NCBI GenBank assembly: GCA_028352435.1
Contig: JAOMMB010000003.1
Coordinates: forward strand, 1 to 64,000
Origin: Candidatus Thioglobus sp.
Lineage (GTDB): Bacteria > Pseudomonadota > Gammaproteobacteria > PS1 > Pseudothioglobaceae
Reading direction: 5' to 3'
Length of the DNA stretch: 64,000 bases
Within the stretch, counting starts at the first letter, position 1. Each line of letters starts with the position of its first letter. Positions 46,378 to 56,189 of this stretch are shown here, in pieces. Made by a program: the position numbers and the translations under genes. The notes beneath the pieces are model-generated. The model saw only the letters and a list, made by a program, of their open reading frames with translations, did no database searches and was not told the origin of the DNA.

Positions 46378-46423
46378 TTAGTTTCAGGGCGCAGCCCAAG
46401 ACTACTTCCTCGATAAAAATATA

Positions 46424-47917
46424 TCATATTTTTACCTCAGGTCGCATATGCGGGAACAATAAAACATCTCGAATCGATGGTGAATCTGTAAATAGCATCA
46501 CCAATCGATCAATACCGATACCTTCGCCTGCTGTTGGCGGCATGCCGTATTCTAGTGCGCGAATATAATCTGAATCATAGTGCATGGCTTCGTCATCACC
46601 GGCATCTTTTTCAGCCACTTGTGCCTTAAAGCGCTCAGCTTGATCTTGTGCATCGTTAAGCTCAGAAAAACCATTAGCAATTTCACGTCCACCAATAAAC
46701 AACTCGAAGCGATCAGTGATAAATGGATTATCGTCATTGCGCCTTGCAAGTGGTGAAACTTCAGTAGGATATTGGGTAATAAATGTCGGCTGCATGAGTC
46801 TTTCTTCAACCGTTTTTTCAAATATTTCGATTTGAATTTTGCCCAAACCCCAGCCACTTTTAACTTGGATACCTAATTTTTCAGCAGTAGCTTTAGCATT
46901 GTCTTCATTTAAATCCTCAGGCTTAAAGGTTGGATTGTGTGCAAGAATTGAATCAAACACGCTAATACGATTAAACGACTTCGAGAAATCAAAATCATCA
47001 CCTTGATAATGAATTGTGTCACTGCCACAAACATCCACAGCAATTCCGCGAAAGAGTTTTTCAGTCAAATCCATCAGATCATGATAGGTAGCATAAGCTT
47101 GATAAAACTCAATCATGGTAAATTCTGGATTATGGCGTGTTGATAAGCCTTCATTTCTAAAATTACGATTAATTTCAAACACTCGATCCATACCGCCAAC
47201 CACCAAACGCTTTAAATAAAGCTCAGGGGCGATACGCAAAAACATCGGCATATCTAGTGCATTGTGATGTGTTTCAAACGGCTTAGCAGTAGCGCCACCA
47301 GGAATAGTTTGCAACATAGGGGTTTCCACTTCCATGAAATCCGCTTCATTGAAGAAATTACGAATGTAAGTCACAATTGCACTTCGGCGCTTAAAAGTAT
47401 CTCTTGCTTGTTCATTAGTAATTAAATCTACATAACGCTGGCGATATCTAGTTTCTTGATCAGACAGGCCGTGGAATTTTTCAGGCAATGGTCTTAATGA
47501 TTTAGTCAGTAGCTTAATACTATCAACACGTACTGAAAGCTCACCTACATTAGTTTTAAACAAGGTGCCCGTTGCTGCCAAGATGTCGCCAATATCCCAT
47601 TTTTTAAACTGCTCGTTGTAAAAGCCTTCGGGCAATTCATCGCGGGTGGCAAATATTTGGATGCTCCCGCTAGAGTCTTGTATAGAGGCGAAACTTGCTT
47701 TACCCATGACACGCTTGAGCATCATGCGGCCTGCAATCGAAACTTTGATAGATTTCTCTTCTAGATCTTCTTTAGAAAATTGATTGTACTCATCAGCCAG
47801 GTTTTGCGCCAAATGTTCAGGTTTAAAATCATTGACAAATGGATTGCCTGATTTTCTTAATAGATCCAGTTTTGATTTTCTTTCAGAAATTAACTTGTTA
47901 TCGTCTTGATTGCTCAT
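46424..47917 (-). CDS. lysS: Lysyl-tRNA synthetase (class II)
   Basis: LysS charges tRNA-Lys. The N-terminal OB domain is followed by the class II core: motif 1 near EVETPMLQ, motif 2 [17 protein letters not shown] and motif 3 [10 protein letters not shown], the last near residue 470. The length of 497 residues is typical. The N-terminal [14 protein letters not shown] start fits. The gene is followed by cmk on the same strand and preceded by a TPR gene. Confidence 0.97.
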   Translation of the reverse strand: MSNQDDNKLISERKSKLDLLRKSGNPFVNDFKPEHLAQNLADEYNQFSKEDLEEKSIKVSIAGRMMLKRVMGKASFASIQDSSGSIQIFATRDELPEGFYNEQFKKWDIGDILAATGTLFKTNVGELSVRVDSIKLLTKSLRPLPEKFHGLSDQETRYRQRYVDLITNEQARDTFKRRSAIVTYIRNFFNEADFMEVETPMLQTIPGGATAKPFETHHNALDMPMFLRIAPELYLKRLVVGGMDRVFEINRNFRNEGLSTRHNPEFTMIEFYQAYATYHDLMDLTEKLFRGIAVDVCGSDTIHYQGDDFDFSKSFNRISVFDSILAHNPTFKPEDLNEDNAKATAEKLGIQVKSGWGLGKIQIEIFEKTVEERLMQPTFITQYPTEVSPLARRNDDNPFITDRFELFIGGREIANGFSELNDAQDQAERFKAQVAEKDAGDDEAMHYDSDYIRALEYGMPPTAGEGIGIDRLVMLFTDSPSIRDVLLFPHMRPEVKI

Positions 47918-47922
47918 AAGGT

Positions 47923-48588
47923 TTATTGGGATGTTTTTTGCTCTAATTCTTGTTGTGCAAGTGATTTGGCTTTGGTTAAGTCTTGCTCTGCTTGGATCGT
48001 CTTGCCCATGCGCTTTAGTAAAGTGCCACGATTATAATAGGCTTGATAAAAATTTGCATCCAATTCAATGGCTTTATTTAAGTCGTGCAATGCTAAATCA
48101 TCTTTAGCAGTTTTAATATAGGCATTTCCACGATTATAAATAGCTGCTATATAATCTGCATCTAAACTAATTGCTTGTGAATAAGCGTTAATGGCTTTAT
48201 CACTTTGCTCTAGACGATCATAGCAATTACCTAGATTATTAAATGCACCGCTGTCGGTTTTTTTGAGTGCAATGGCTTGTTCAAAATATTCAACTGCAGA
48301 GCTAAAATTTTCTTTTTCTTGCTCTAAATAGGCCAAGCAAAAATAAGCCTCAGCACTATTTGGATTAGCTTTAATAGCATTTGACATGCTTTCAACTGCT
48401 AAATCATTATTACCCTGTAATTGATGAAGATTTCCCAAACTAAGGTGTGCGTTAGCTTTAAGGGCTTCATCTGCATCTACATGATTAACCAGTCCATTCC
48501 ATGCTTGAATAGCCAATGAAAGATCACCATTTTTCTGATGTGTATAGGCACTAACCATTAAGTCACTTAATTGTGTTTCTGTATTCAT
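47923..48588 (-). CDS. TPR-repeat protein
   Basis: The 221-residue protein has six or so tetratricopeptide repeats: A-x-x-x-L-G-x-x-x, as in [14 protein letters not shown] and [20 protein letters not shown]. No signal is evident, so it may be cytoplasmic. It overlaps yjbQ by four bases (ATGA) and ends five bases before the lysS start codon region. The function is unknown; such proteins are adaptors. Confidence 0.85.
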   Translation of the reverse strand: MNTETQLSDLMVSAYTHQKNGDLSLAIQAWNGLVNHVDADEALKANAHLSLGNLHQLQGNNDLAVESMSNAIKANPNSAEAYFCLAYLEQEKENFSSAVEYFEQAIALKKTDSGAFNNLGNCYDRLEQSDKAINAYSQAISLDADYIAAIYNRGNAYIKTAKDDLALHDLNKAIELDANFYQAYYNRGTLLKRMGKTIQAEQDLTKAKSLAQQELEQKTSQ

Positions 48589-48986
48589 ATTAAGCTAATA
48601 ATTAGTTTTCTAATGTTGTTTCCAGTTCGATGCTCATACAAATACAAGCCTTGAAATTTGCCCAAGGCAAGCGATCCTTGAACAATAGGAATGGTTTTTT
48701 GCTCACCTGTAAATATAGAGCGAATATGGCCAGACATATCAAAATCGCCTTCATTACAATGGCGGTAATCTGGATTAGCATCAGGAATATATTGTTGAAA
48801 ATAATCTTCAATATCTAGTAACAAATTAGCATCTTCATTGCCCGTGATCATTAACGATGCTGATGTATGGGCAACAAATACATGGCACAATTGGGCTTTA
48901 GTGGCATTAATTATCTCATTTATCTGAGTGGTAATATCAACAGCGCCACGACCATTGGTCGTCACAATTAACTCATGTTGGCTCAC
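48585..48986 (-). CDS. YjbQ-family protein (UPF0047)
   Basis: The 133-residue protein matches the UPF0047/YjbQ family, to which secondary thiamine-phosphate-synthase activity is ascribed. The family signature CHVFVAHTSASLMITGNEDAN with the conserved His and the CNEGDFDMSGHIRS segment are visible. It overlaps both neighbours by four bases, indicating one operon with ccmH and the TPR gene. No other thiamine gene is near. Confidence 0.85.
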   Translation of the reverse strand: MSQHELIVTTNGRGAVDITTQINEIINATKAQLCHVFVAHTSASLMITGNEDANLLLDIEDYFQQYIPDANPDYRHCNEGDFDMSGHIRSIFTGEQKTIPIVQGSLALGKFQGLYLYEHRTGNNIRKLIISLI

Positions 48987-49450
48987 TTTAATAAATCCTT
49001 AGCTTTTTGCGTATCAACTACTTCAAGATCCTTAGAAGGTTTTTTACCCAGAGTTTTGATAAAGAAAAACATTCCAAGTATTAAAAACACAAATGGTGCA
49101 TACCATAAAAGATACGTATTTTTATTCATCGGCGGTTTAAAAACCACAAAATCACCATAGCGATCTGTCATATATTTGCGAATATCGTCATCTGTTTGAT
49201 TATTAACAATTAGTTCGCGTACTTTTTTACGCAAGTCTTTGGCAAGGCCAGCATTTGAGCCACCAATACTTTGCCCCTGGCAAACTGGACAGCGGATCTC
49301 GTCAACTAAACTACTATACCTTTGTTGATGCTTCTCATTTGTAAAGCTATTTGCCTCGATACTTTCAGCGTAAACAGGCTGAAATGCCAACAACATAATA
49401 CATAGGCTAACTCTTTTAAATAGAGCCGTTGTTTGGGTAAAATTTCGCAT
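48983..49450 (-). CDS. ccmH: Cytochrome c maturation protein CcmH/CycL
   Basis: CcmH is a periplasmic thiol-disulfide protein that presents apocytochrome c to the heme ligation machinery. The 155-residue protein has a signal anchor, the RCPVCQGQS motif (Cys54 and Cys57) and a C-terminal membrane helix (FVFLILGMFFFI). This is the short CcmH, without the TPR extension (CcmI). The other ccm genes are not next to it. It is relevant to the two cytochromes c at 33864-34449. Confidence 0.92.
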   Translation of the reverse strand: MRNFTQTTALFKRVSLCIMLLAFQPVYAESIEANSFTNEKHQQRYSSLVDEIRCPVCQGQSIGGSNAGLAKDLRKKVRELIVNNQTDDDIRKYMTDRYGDFVVFKPPMNKNTYLLWYAPFVFLILGMFFFIKTLGKKPSKDLEVVDTQKAKDLLK

Positions 49451-49512
49451 ACGCTATTCATGAACGATAAAACCTCGATTTTACACTTTCCAAGGAAAAT
49501 AAAAGAAGCACC

Positions 49513-51372
49513 ATGCCATTAATTACACTTGACAATATTTCTTTAAGTTTTTCAGATAAACCTATTCTTAACGAGGTAAGTTCCACGATTCTTAAAGGTG
49601 ACAAAATCGCGCTAATTGGTCGAAATGGTGAAGGAAAATCTACCTTTATGCGTATCTTGGCTAGTACTATTGAGCCAGACGATGGCAAGCTTAAAATTAA
49701 AAATGGCATAAAAATAAGCTATTTAGAACAAACACCGCCTGAAGATAACGATAAAACTCTTTTCAATATTGTATCTGAAGGCTTAGGGGAAGTTGGCGAT
49801 ACGATTGCCAAATATCAACATTTAATTAATTTGGGTGAGTTGGATAAAGCAAGTGAATTTCAGGAAAAAATAGACCAGCTTGATGGCTGGCAGTATCTTC
49901 ACAAAATTGAAACCATTCTAAATCGATTCTCTTTAAATGCACAAACTTCATTGTCAACTTTATCAGGTGGCTGGAGGCGTCGAGTGATGTTGGCGCGCGC
50001 CTTGATTCAAGAGCCAGATGTATTGTTATTAGATGAACCAACCAACCATATGGACATTACTGCTATCTTGGATTTAGAGCGCATGCTTAAGGAATACCAT
50101 GGAACGCTGGTAATTATTAGCCATGATCGTTCGTTTATTGCCGGCATTGTTAATAAAGTGTTTGATCTAGATCGTGGCCATCTAAGTGTCTTTGAGTGTG
50201 GCTATAAAGCTTATGTGAAGCGTAAAAATGAACAACTTCATGCAGAGGAAATTGCAAATGCTCGTTTTGACAAAAAAATGGCTCAGGAAGAGGTTTGGAT
50301 CAGACAAGGCATTAAAGCACGTCGCACCAGAAATGAAGGTCGAGTAAGATCTTTAGAGTCTATGCGAAAATCTTTTACTGATCGTCGCGCCAAAAAAGGT
50401 AATGTCAAAATTCATGCTTTAGAAGATGAAAATAGAGCCTCTAAGGTTGTATTTGAGGTGAAAAAAATCTCATATGAGATAGCTGGTTTAGAGCTGGTTA
50501 AAGACTTTTCAATGCTGGTTCTCAAAGGTGAAAAAATTGGCATTATTGGTGGCAATGGTAGTGGTAAATCAACATTTATCAAATTACTACTTGATGAACT
50601 TCAGCCAACCAAAGGCTCAATACGCCGCTCTAAAACTATTCAACTTGCCTATTTTGATCAAATGCGCGATAACCTTGATCCAAATATGAAAGCCATGGAC
50701 TTTGTCTCTGGTGGTCGTGAGCATATTGATGTTGCCGGAAAGAGTAAGCATATTATTGGCTATTTACGTCAATTTTTGTTCACTGGAAAACAGGCGATGG
50801 CACCTATTAGAATGTTTTCTGGTGGTGAAAAAAATCGACTCATGCTTGCCAAAATTTTGTCTCAGCCCGCTAATCTACTTGTACTCGATGAGCCTACAAA
50901 CGATTTAGATGTGGAAACTTTAGAGCTTTTAGAAGAGATGCTGGTTGATTACAACGGCACTTTAATTTTAATCTCTCATGATAGAACTTTTTTAAACAAT
51001 GTAGTTGGTTCAACGGTTGTTCTAGATGGTGATGGTGTCATTAACCAATATGCAGGTGGCTATGATGATTATCTTAGTCAAAAACAAGATAAGGTAGAAG
51101 CGCAAAAAACAAAGTCCAGTCCTAAGTCAAAACCAACTTCTGAAAAAACAGTTGACACGAATGCCAAAAAACTGACTTATAAGCAACAGCAAGAGCTTAA
51201 AAAATTACCTGGAAAAATTGAAAAAGCTGAAATAGAAATTGGCGAGATCCAAATGCAGCTTTCAGATCCAGAATTTTTCCAAACAGATGAATCTCAAGAT
51301 GCTCTGATTCGTTTAGCCAGATTAGAAACTGATTTAGCCCGTTATTTTGAAAAATGGGGGGAGCTTGAATGA
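49513..51372 (+). CDS. uup: ABC-F ATPase Uup
   Basis: Uup is a cytoplasmic ABC-F protein with two ATP-binding domains and no membrane part; the family acts on ribosomes and affects transposon excision. Walker A sites are GRNGEGKST near residue 38 and GGNGSGKST near 345. Signatures LSGGWRRRV and FSGGEKNRL and a C-terminal coiled coil (about residues 545-619) are present. At 619 residues it is Uup-like rather than EttA-like. It overlaps the HAD gene by four bases. Confidence 0.92.
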   Translation: MPLITLDNISLSFSDKPILNEVSSTILKGDKIALIGRNGEGKSTFMRILASTIEPDDGKLKIKNGIKISYLEQTPPEDNDKTLFNIVSEGLGEVGDTIAKYQHLINLGELDKASEFQEKIDQLDGWQYLHKIETILNRFSLNAQTSLSTLSGGWRRRVMLARALIQEPDVLLLDEPTNHMDITAILDLERMLKEYHGTLVIISHDRSFIAGIVNKVFDLDRGHLSVFECGYKAYVKRKNEQLHAEEIANARFDKKMAQEEVWIRQGIKARRTRNEGRVRSLESMRKSFTDRRAKKGNVKIHALEDENRASKVVFEVKKISYEIAGLELVKDFSMLVLKGEKIGIIGGNGSGKSTFIKLLLDELQPTKGSIRRSKTIQLAYFDQMRDNLDPNMKAMDFVSGGREHIDVAGKSKHIIGYLRQFLFTGKQAMAPIRMFSGGEKNRLMLAKILSQPANLLVLDEPTNDLDVETLELLEEMLVDYNGTLILISHDRTFLNNVVGSTVVLDGDGVINQYAGGYDDYLSQKQDKVEAQKTKSSPKSKPTSEKTVDTNAKKLTYKQQQELKKLPGKIEKAEIEIGEIQMQLSDPEFFQTDESQDALIRLARLETDLARYFEKWGELE

Positions 51373-51914
51373 GTAAAGATATACCGCTTATTGTTGATTT
51401 AGATCACACGCTAATCAACACTGACTTACTTTTTGAATCCTCCAAAGGTGTTCTTAAACAGCAACCTTGGCTAATTTTATTGTATCCATTTTGGTTTTTT
51501 CAAGGTAAGGGTTATTTAAAAGACCAGCTGGTAAGACGCTTTACAATAGACGTCTCTGCCTTGCCTTATATTCAAGACACGATTGATTATATTAATGAGC
51601 GCAAAAAACAAGGCTCAACCATCATTCTTGCAACCGCCTCTCACAAAGATTATGCATTTGCTGTTGCTAATTATATTGACTTATTTGACGATGTTATGGC
51701 AAGTAATGCTGATTTCAACCTATCTTCGCACAATAAAGCAGACAAACTGGTAGAGAGATTTGGCTATAAAGGATTTGATTATATGGGTGATCATATGCGT
51801 GATATGCCTGTTTGGGAATCATCAAATTTGTCAATTTTAGTGAATGTTACCGATAAGATTATTAATCGTACTGCCCACTTAAATACGCTACTTATTTCCA
51901 AGAAAGATTCATGA
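51369..51914 (+). CDS. HAD-superfamily hydrolase
   Basis: The 181-residue protein has the HAD motifs VDLDHTLINTD at residue 9, the Thr/Ser motif ATASHKDYA and the acidic motif GDHMRDMPVW, where the usual DD pair is D-x-x-x-D. It resembles the HAD module found N-terminal to UbiA-like prenyltransferases in some proteins, but here it stands alone. The substrate is unknown. It overlaps uup by four bases and the SMR gene by four. Confidence 0.85.
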   Translation: MSKDIPLIVDLDHTLINTDLLFESSKGVLKQQPWLILLYPFWFFQGKGYLKDQLVRRFTIDVSALPYIQDTIDYINERKKQGSTIILATASHKDYAFAVANYIDLFDDVMASNADFNLSSHNKADKLVERFGYKGFDYMGDHMRDMPVWESSNLSILVNVTDKIINRTAHLNTLLISKKDS

Positions 51915-52240
51915 TACAGGCCTGGATATTTTTAATATTAGCCATCGCCTTAGAGGTTGGCGGCACGACTGCTATGAAATTCTCAGATGGCTTTAGTAAG
52001 CTACTACCCTCAGTGTTGATCTTTGTTTGCTACACTTTATCTTTTGTCTCCCTAACTTTTGCCTTGAAAAAATTTGAGATGGGGATTGCTTATGCAATTT
52101 GGGCGGGGCTTGGAACGGTACTAATTACTGTTATTGGTATTATGTATTTCGAAGAATCTTCTAATTTACTAAAATTTTTCAGTATTCTTTTGATTATGAT
52201 CGGTGTTATTGGCCTGCACTTAAGTAGCAATAACCCTTAG
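51911..52240 (+). CDS. Small multidrug resistance (SMR) family protein
   Basis: The 109-residue protein has four membrane segments and the SMR start AWIFLILAIALEVGGTTAMK, including the essential Glu at position 15, and AIWAGLGTVLI. It may act as an EmrE- or SugE-type drug or guanidinium exporter working as a dimer. It overlaps the HAD gene by four bases, which indicates cotranscription. Confidence 0.88.
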   Translation: MIQAWIFLILAIALEVGGTTAMKFSDGFSKLLPSVLIFVCYTLSFVSLTFALKKFEMGIAYAIWAGLGTVLITVIGIMYFEESSNLLKFFSILLIMIGVIGLHLSSNNP

Positions 52241-52246
52241 CAAGAA

Positions 52247-52423
52247 CTAGCTTTCTAGTACGTAAGACAAGCTACCTAATAATAAATAAATCACAGTGGT
52301 TACCACAAGAGTTGCAGCGATCACACGCGCCATCTTTAGGTTTTTTCCCAAGACTTTATTACTAACAAACCACACACAGTAACCAATAACAAAAGCAATA
52401 ATTAAAAGACGAATTAGAAACAT
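52247..52423 (-). CDS. Small membrane protein of 58 residues
   Basis: The minus strand encodes MFLIRLLIIAFVIGYCVWF and continues to a LLLGSLSYVLES end in frame, 58 residues in all, with two hydrophobic segments. It starts five bases after the uvrC stop codon on the same strand, so it is likely cotranscribed. It is not a recognised family. The clean start, stop and hydrophobic periodicity argue for a real gene. Confidence 0.65.
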   Translation of the reverse strand: MFLIRLLIIAFVIGYCVWFVSNKVLGKNLKMARVIAATLVVTTVIYLLLGSLSYVLES

Positions 52424-52428
52424 GAGAT

Positions 52429-54219
52429 CTACCTAGATGAATTAAGTGTTTCAACTATTTTAGTCGCTAATGCTAAGTTAATACCATTGACTTTCTGAAT
52501 TTCACCAATCGAGGCTTGTTTTAACTCTTCAAGCCCGCCAAAATAATTAAGCAATGCAGAGCGCCTAAGCTTACCAACTCCCTTAATTGACTCTAGAGGA
52601 GAGGTGGTTCGATTTTTAGAGCGCTTGAGTCGATGATTTTTAATTGCAAAACGATGCGATTCATCTCGAATATGATTAACCAGCATGAGAGCTGGATCTT
52701 GAGGCGCTAAGTTAATCTTGTTTACCTGGCCATTATCAACCGTGATTAGAGTTTCCAATCCTGCTTTACGGTTTTCACCCTTAGCAACACCTACTAGCTG
52801 GATCTCATCAATACCGATAGAATCCATCACCATAATTGCTTGATTAAGCTGACCTAGGCCGCCATCAATAAACACCAAATCAGGCAGCGGTTGATTATCT
52901 TTTAACAATTTTGAATAACGCCTATAAACCACTTGATTCATTGCAGCATAATCATCGCCTGGGGTAATATTTTTAATATCAAACTGGCGATACTTACTTA
53001 CCTTTGGCACGCCCTTTTCAAACACAACGCATGATGCTGTGGTTGCCTCGCCCATCATATGGCTAATATCAAAACACTCCATATATTCGGGTAATTTTTT
53101 TAAATTTAAAACACTTTGTAAATGAACCAAAGTTGATTTTTTTCTAAATCTGGCCAATAAGTTCTGATTAAGATTTTCTTTAACCGTTAAATTAGCAATT
53201 GACAAATAGTGCTTTTTATCTTTACTTGGTGTGTCAATAATATGTGTATGAAGTGCGCTTGAAATTATCTTCTTGTCTAATAATTTATGGCTAACGAGTA
53301 ATTGTTTTGGCGTATCTTTACCCACATAATACAAAGGTAAAAAAGCACATAAAACTACTTCAACTGATTGATGATTTGAATTTTTAGGCAGAATAAACTC
53401 TTGTCCTACTTGCTTACCTGAACGAATAAATAGCACCTCAATAGCGTTAACGCCATCTTGCTGAAAAGCAGAAATTACATCCATATCAGCCGTAGAACTT
53501 GAAGAATGCTGCTCTTGAATTTTTCTTAAATCAATGAGTTGATCACGCAGGCGAGCAGCTAGCTCAAATTCTTGATTAATCGATGCCGTTTGCATTTTTT
53601 TCGAAATTTTTTCTAAGGTTTGCTTGCCCTTTCCCCCTAGAAATAAAGACATCATCTTGACATCTTGCTGATAATCATCATCATCAATATGCCCGACACA
53701 AGGCGCACTACACAAGCCGATTTGATACTCCAAACAGGCTCTTGATCTAGATCGATAAGTGGCGTTAGTGCACTGTCTAACTTTGAATATTTTCTTTAAT
53801 AGATTTAAAGAGTCTCGCACCACATGAGCCGATGGATACGGTCCAAAATACTGGTGTTTTTCTTGTTTTGTGCCTCTAAAAAAATTTACTCTTGGATGTT
53901 TGTCATTGCTAATGGCGATATAAGGGTAGCTCTTTGAATCTTTTAGCAAGATGTTGTATCTTGGCATGTGCTGTTTAATAAGCTCTGCTTCGAGTAACAA
54001 CGCCTGGGTTTCGGTTTGGGTTACTATCACCTCAAAAGTATCAATATTAGCCACAAGAGCCCTAGTTTTGCCACTTTCATACTGCTTAACAAAATAGCTG
54101 GAAACCCGATTTTTAAGGTTTTTTGCCTTACCGATATAGAGCACTAAACCTTGTTTATCTAGCATTTGATAAACACCAGAATTTTGCGTTAGATTGTCAA
54201 GTTTTTCTTTAATAGACAT
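52429..54219 (-). CDS. uvrC: Excinuclease ABC subunit C
   Basis: UvrC makes both cuts in nucleotide excision repair. The N-terminal GIY-YIG nuclease shows GVYQML and VLYIGKAKNLKNRV. A UVR domain near residue 200 follows (with a preceding CxxxxC-type region RACLEYQIGLCSAPC), then the RNase H-like second nuclease with DGGLGQLNQA and a helix-hairpin-helix end. The ATG at 54219 gives 596 residues; the frame extends 92 codons upstream, but this overlaps the mlaC gene on the other strand and is rejected. Confidence 0.96.
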   Translation of the reverse strand: MSIKEKLDNLTQNSGVYQMLDKQGLVLYIGKAKNLKNRVSSYFVKQYESGKTRALVANIDTFEVIVTQTETQALLLEAELIKQHMPRYNILLKDSKSYPYIAISNDKHPRVNFFRGTKQEKHQYFGPYPSAHVVRDSLNLLKKIFKVRQCTNATYRSRSRACLEYQIGLCSAPCVGHIDDDDYQQDVKMMSLFLGGKGKQTLEKISKKMQTASINQEFELAARLRDQLIDLRKIQEQHSSSSTADMDVISAFQQDGVNAIEVLFIRSGKQVGQEFILPKNSNHQSVEVVLCAFLPLYYVGKDTPKQLLVSHKLLDKKIISSALHTHIIDTPSKDKKHYLSIANLTVKENLNQNLLARFRKKSTLVHLQSVLNLKKLPEYMECFDISHMMGEATTASCVVFEKGVPKVSKYRQFDIKNITPGDDYAAMNQVVYRRYSKLLKDNQPLPDLVFIDGGLGQLNQAIMVMDSIGIDEIQLVGVAKGENRKAGLETLITVDNGQVNKINLAPQDPALMLVNHIRDESHRFAIKNHRLKRSKNRTTSPLESIKGVGKLRRSALLNYFGGLEELKQASIGEIQKVNGINLALATKIVETLNSSR

Positions 54220-54268
54220 GAGTGAAAAAGGTAAAATAAAAACGAAATTTATTCTCTTTAAAAATACA

Positions 54269-54919
54269 ATGTTAAAAATAGCCCTTATTATATTATCTAT
54301 CCTGCAAATGAACTTTGCTTTTGCACAATCAGAAGCACCTTTAGTTCCAATTGACAAAAAGGATGTTATAGAAATGCTTGATCCACCAGGAACAGCGGCG
54401 CTTAACATTATGCTTGGTGCACTTTCTTCTTTTAAAGTATTAAAAAAATCTGACCAAGCCTCAATAGCAAACACCACAAGCCTAGTCAAGATCAAGGTTT
54501 TGCCGTTTATTGCTTTAGAAGAAAGTGCGCAGATTGCACTTAAAGATCATTGGAATCAGTTAAATCCTTTGCAAAGACAACTGTTTGTTGACTATATTGA
54601 GCACTCATTGATCAAAGACTATGTTGGCATGCTGTATTCTTACAAAGAGATGGATTCTGTTGAAATTTCACTACAGAAAAACGTATTAAGAAAAGACAAT
54701 AAAGCTTTAGTAAAGCTAGAAATTAAGTTAAATGCAGGTGCTAAACCTTCTGTAGTTACCTTGAAAATGATTCGAAATGATCGTTGGAAGATATATGATG
54801 TTGTATTTTCTGGCGTTAGTGTTGTGAAAAATTACAGTGCACAATTTAACTCACACATTAAACGCAAAGGCTTGGATAGTTTGATTGAAAGAACTATTAA
54901 AAGACTGAATAAAAAATAA
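54269..54919 (+). CDS. mlaC: Mla phospholipid-transport periplasmic protein (MlaC-like)
   Basis: The 216-residue exported protein (signal about residues 1-20, MLKIALIILS to AFAQ) resembles the MlaC/Ttg2 tolerance family that ferries phospholipids between outer and inner membrane. It has the YVGMLYSYKEM segment and a strand-rich end with NDRWKIYDVVFSGVSV. The ATG at 54269 is chosen because it opens the signal peptide; an ATG at 54218 is possible. Genes mlaFEDB are not here, but murA follows, as mla genes often do. Confidence 0.85.
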   Translation: MLKIALIILSILQMNFAFAQSEAPLVPIDKKDVIEMLDPPGTAALNIMLGALSSFKVLKKSDQASIANTTSLVKIKVLPFIALEESAQIALKDHWNQLNPLQRQLFVDYIEHSLIKDYVGMLYSYKEMDSVEISLQKNVLRKDNKALVKLEIKLNAGAKPSVVTLKMIRNDRWKIYDVVFSGVSVVKNYSAQFNSHIKRKGLDSLIERTIKRLNKK

Positions 54920-56178
54920 TGTACAAACTGGTTATTAAAGGTGGCACAACTCTTAACGGTATCGTTAAGATTGCCGGTTCTAAAAATGCTGCTTTGCCAA
55001 TCTTGTTTGCTTCAATTTTAGCAGATGCCCCAATAAATCTTAATAATACTCCACACTTAAGCGACGTTTCAACCACGCTTAGATTGTTAATGGACATGGG
55101 TGCAGAGTTTATTCTCGAATCTGATAATTCTCTATCTATAGATTCTTCAAAACTGACCAAGCTTACTGGTGAATATGATCTAGTTAAAACTATGCGTGCA
55201 TCAATCTTAGCACTTGGGCCTATGTTGGCAAAATACAAAGAAGCTAAAATCTCTTTACCAGGTGGTTGTGCTATCGGCACCCGACCGGTCAACCTGCATT
55301 TAAAAGCTCTAGAAGATCTAGGTGCTAAAATTGATGTCAAGAATGGTTATATCTATGCAACCACGGATCAGCTTATTGGCACTGATATACATTTTGAACA
55401 AGTCAGTGTCACTGCCACTGAAAACATTCTAATGGCGGCGACCTTAGCAAAAGGTTTAACCACCATTCATAACGCTGCTCAAGAGCCAGAAATTATTGAC
55501 CTAGTCAATTGTTTAATTAAGATGGGCGCCAAAATTACTGGTGCAGGTACCTCTATTATTTCCATTGAAGGCGTTTCTAGCTTATCTGGAGCTAGACATA
55601 GTGTTTGCCCTGATCGTATCGAAGCAGGAACATACCTTATTGCAGCGGCTATTACTGGTGGTAAAGTGACGCTCAAAAATGTTCGCTACCAATCCATGCA
55701 GTCTGTACTTGATAAACTGAAAGAAACAGGTGCTGAAATTGATTATAACGACAACACAATTACCCTGGATATGAAGGGTAAACGCCCTAAAGCCGTTAAC
55801 ATTAAAACCAGTGTTTATCCAAATTTTCCAACTGATATGCAGGCACAGTTTTGTGCGCTTAATTGTATTGCAGACGGCCAGTCAGCTATCACTGAAACCA
55901 TATTTGAGAATCGTTTTATGCATATTCCAGAGCTATCTCGTATGGGCGCGGACCTCACTTTAGAAGGTAACACGGTTATTTGTAAAGGTGTAAAATCGCT
56001 CACGGGTGCAAATTTGATGGCAACCGACCTGCGAGCTTCAGCTTCTTTAGTACTCGCAGGATTGGCAGCAACAGGCACAACCACAATCGAACGTGTTTAT
56101 CATCTAGATCGCGGCTATGAAACCATTGAAGAAAAATTAAAATTATTAGGCGCTCAAATTGAGCGCATACAAGATTAG
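54919..56178 (+). CDS. murA: UDP-N-acetylglucosamine 1-carboxyvinyltransferase
   Basis: MurA performs the first committed step of peptidoglycan synthesis, transferring enolpyruvyl from PEP to UDP-GlcNAc. The Cys117 in LPGGCAIGTRPV is the fosfomycin target. KIAGSKNAALPILFA at residue 12 and the LDRGYETIEEKL end are family features. The length of 419 residues is normal. It overlaps mlaC by one base. Confidence 0.97.
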   Translation: MYKLVIKGGTTLNGIVKIAGSKNAALPILFASILADAPINLNNTPHLSDVSTTLRLLMDMGAEFILESDNSLSIDSSKLTKLTGEYDLVKTMRASILALGPMLAKYKEAKISLPGGCAIGTRPVNLHLKALEDLGAKIDVKNGYIYATTDQLIGTDIHFEQVSVTATENILMAATLAKGLTTIHNAAQEPEIIDLVNCLIKMGAKITGAGTSIISIEGVSSLSGARHSVCPDRIEAGTYLIAAAITGGKVTLKNVRYQSMQSVLDKLKETGAEIDYNDNTITLDMKGKRPKAVNIKTSVYPNFPTDMQAQFCALNCIADGQSAITETIFENRFMHIPELSRMGADLTLEGNTVICKGVKSLTGANLMATDLRASASLVLAGLAATGTTTIERVYHLDRGYETIEEKLKLLGAQIERIQD

Positions 56179-56189
56179 AGAAAAATACC

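Noticed and set aside
54194-54268. Longer N terminus of MlaC
   Set aside because: A signal peptide begins cleanly at 54269. The ATG at 54218 cannot be fully excluded.
54220-54495. Upstream extension of uvrC by 92 codons
   Set aside because: It lies antisense to the start of mlaC, and the GIY-YIG domain starts only at 54219.
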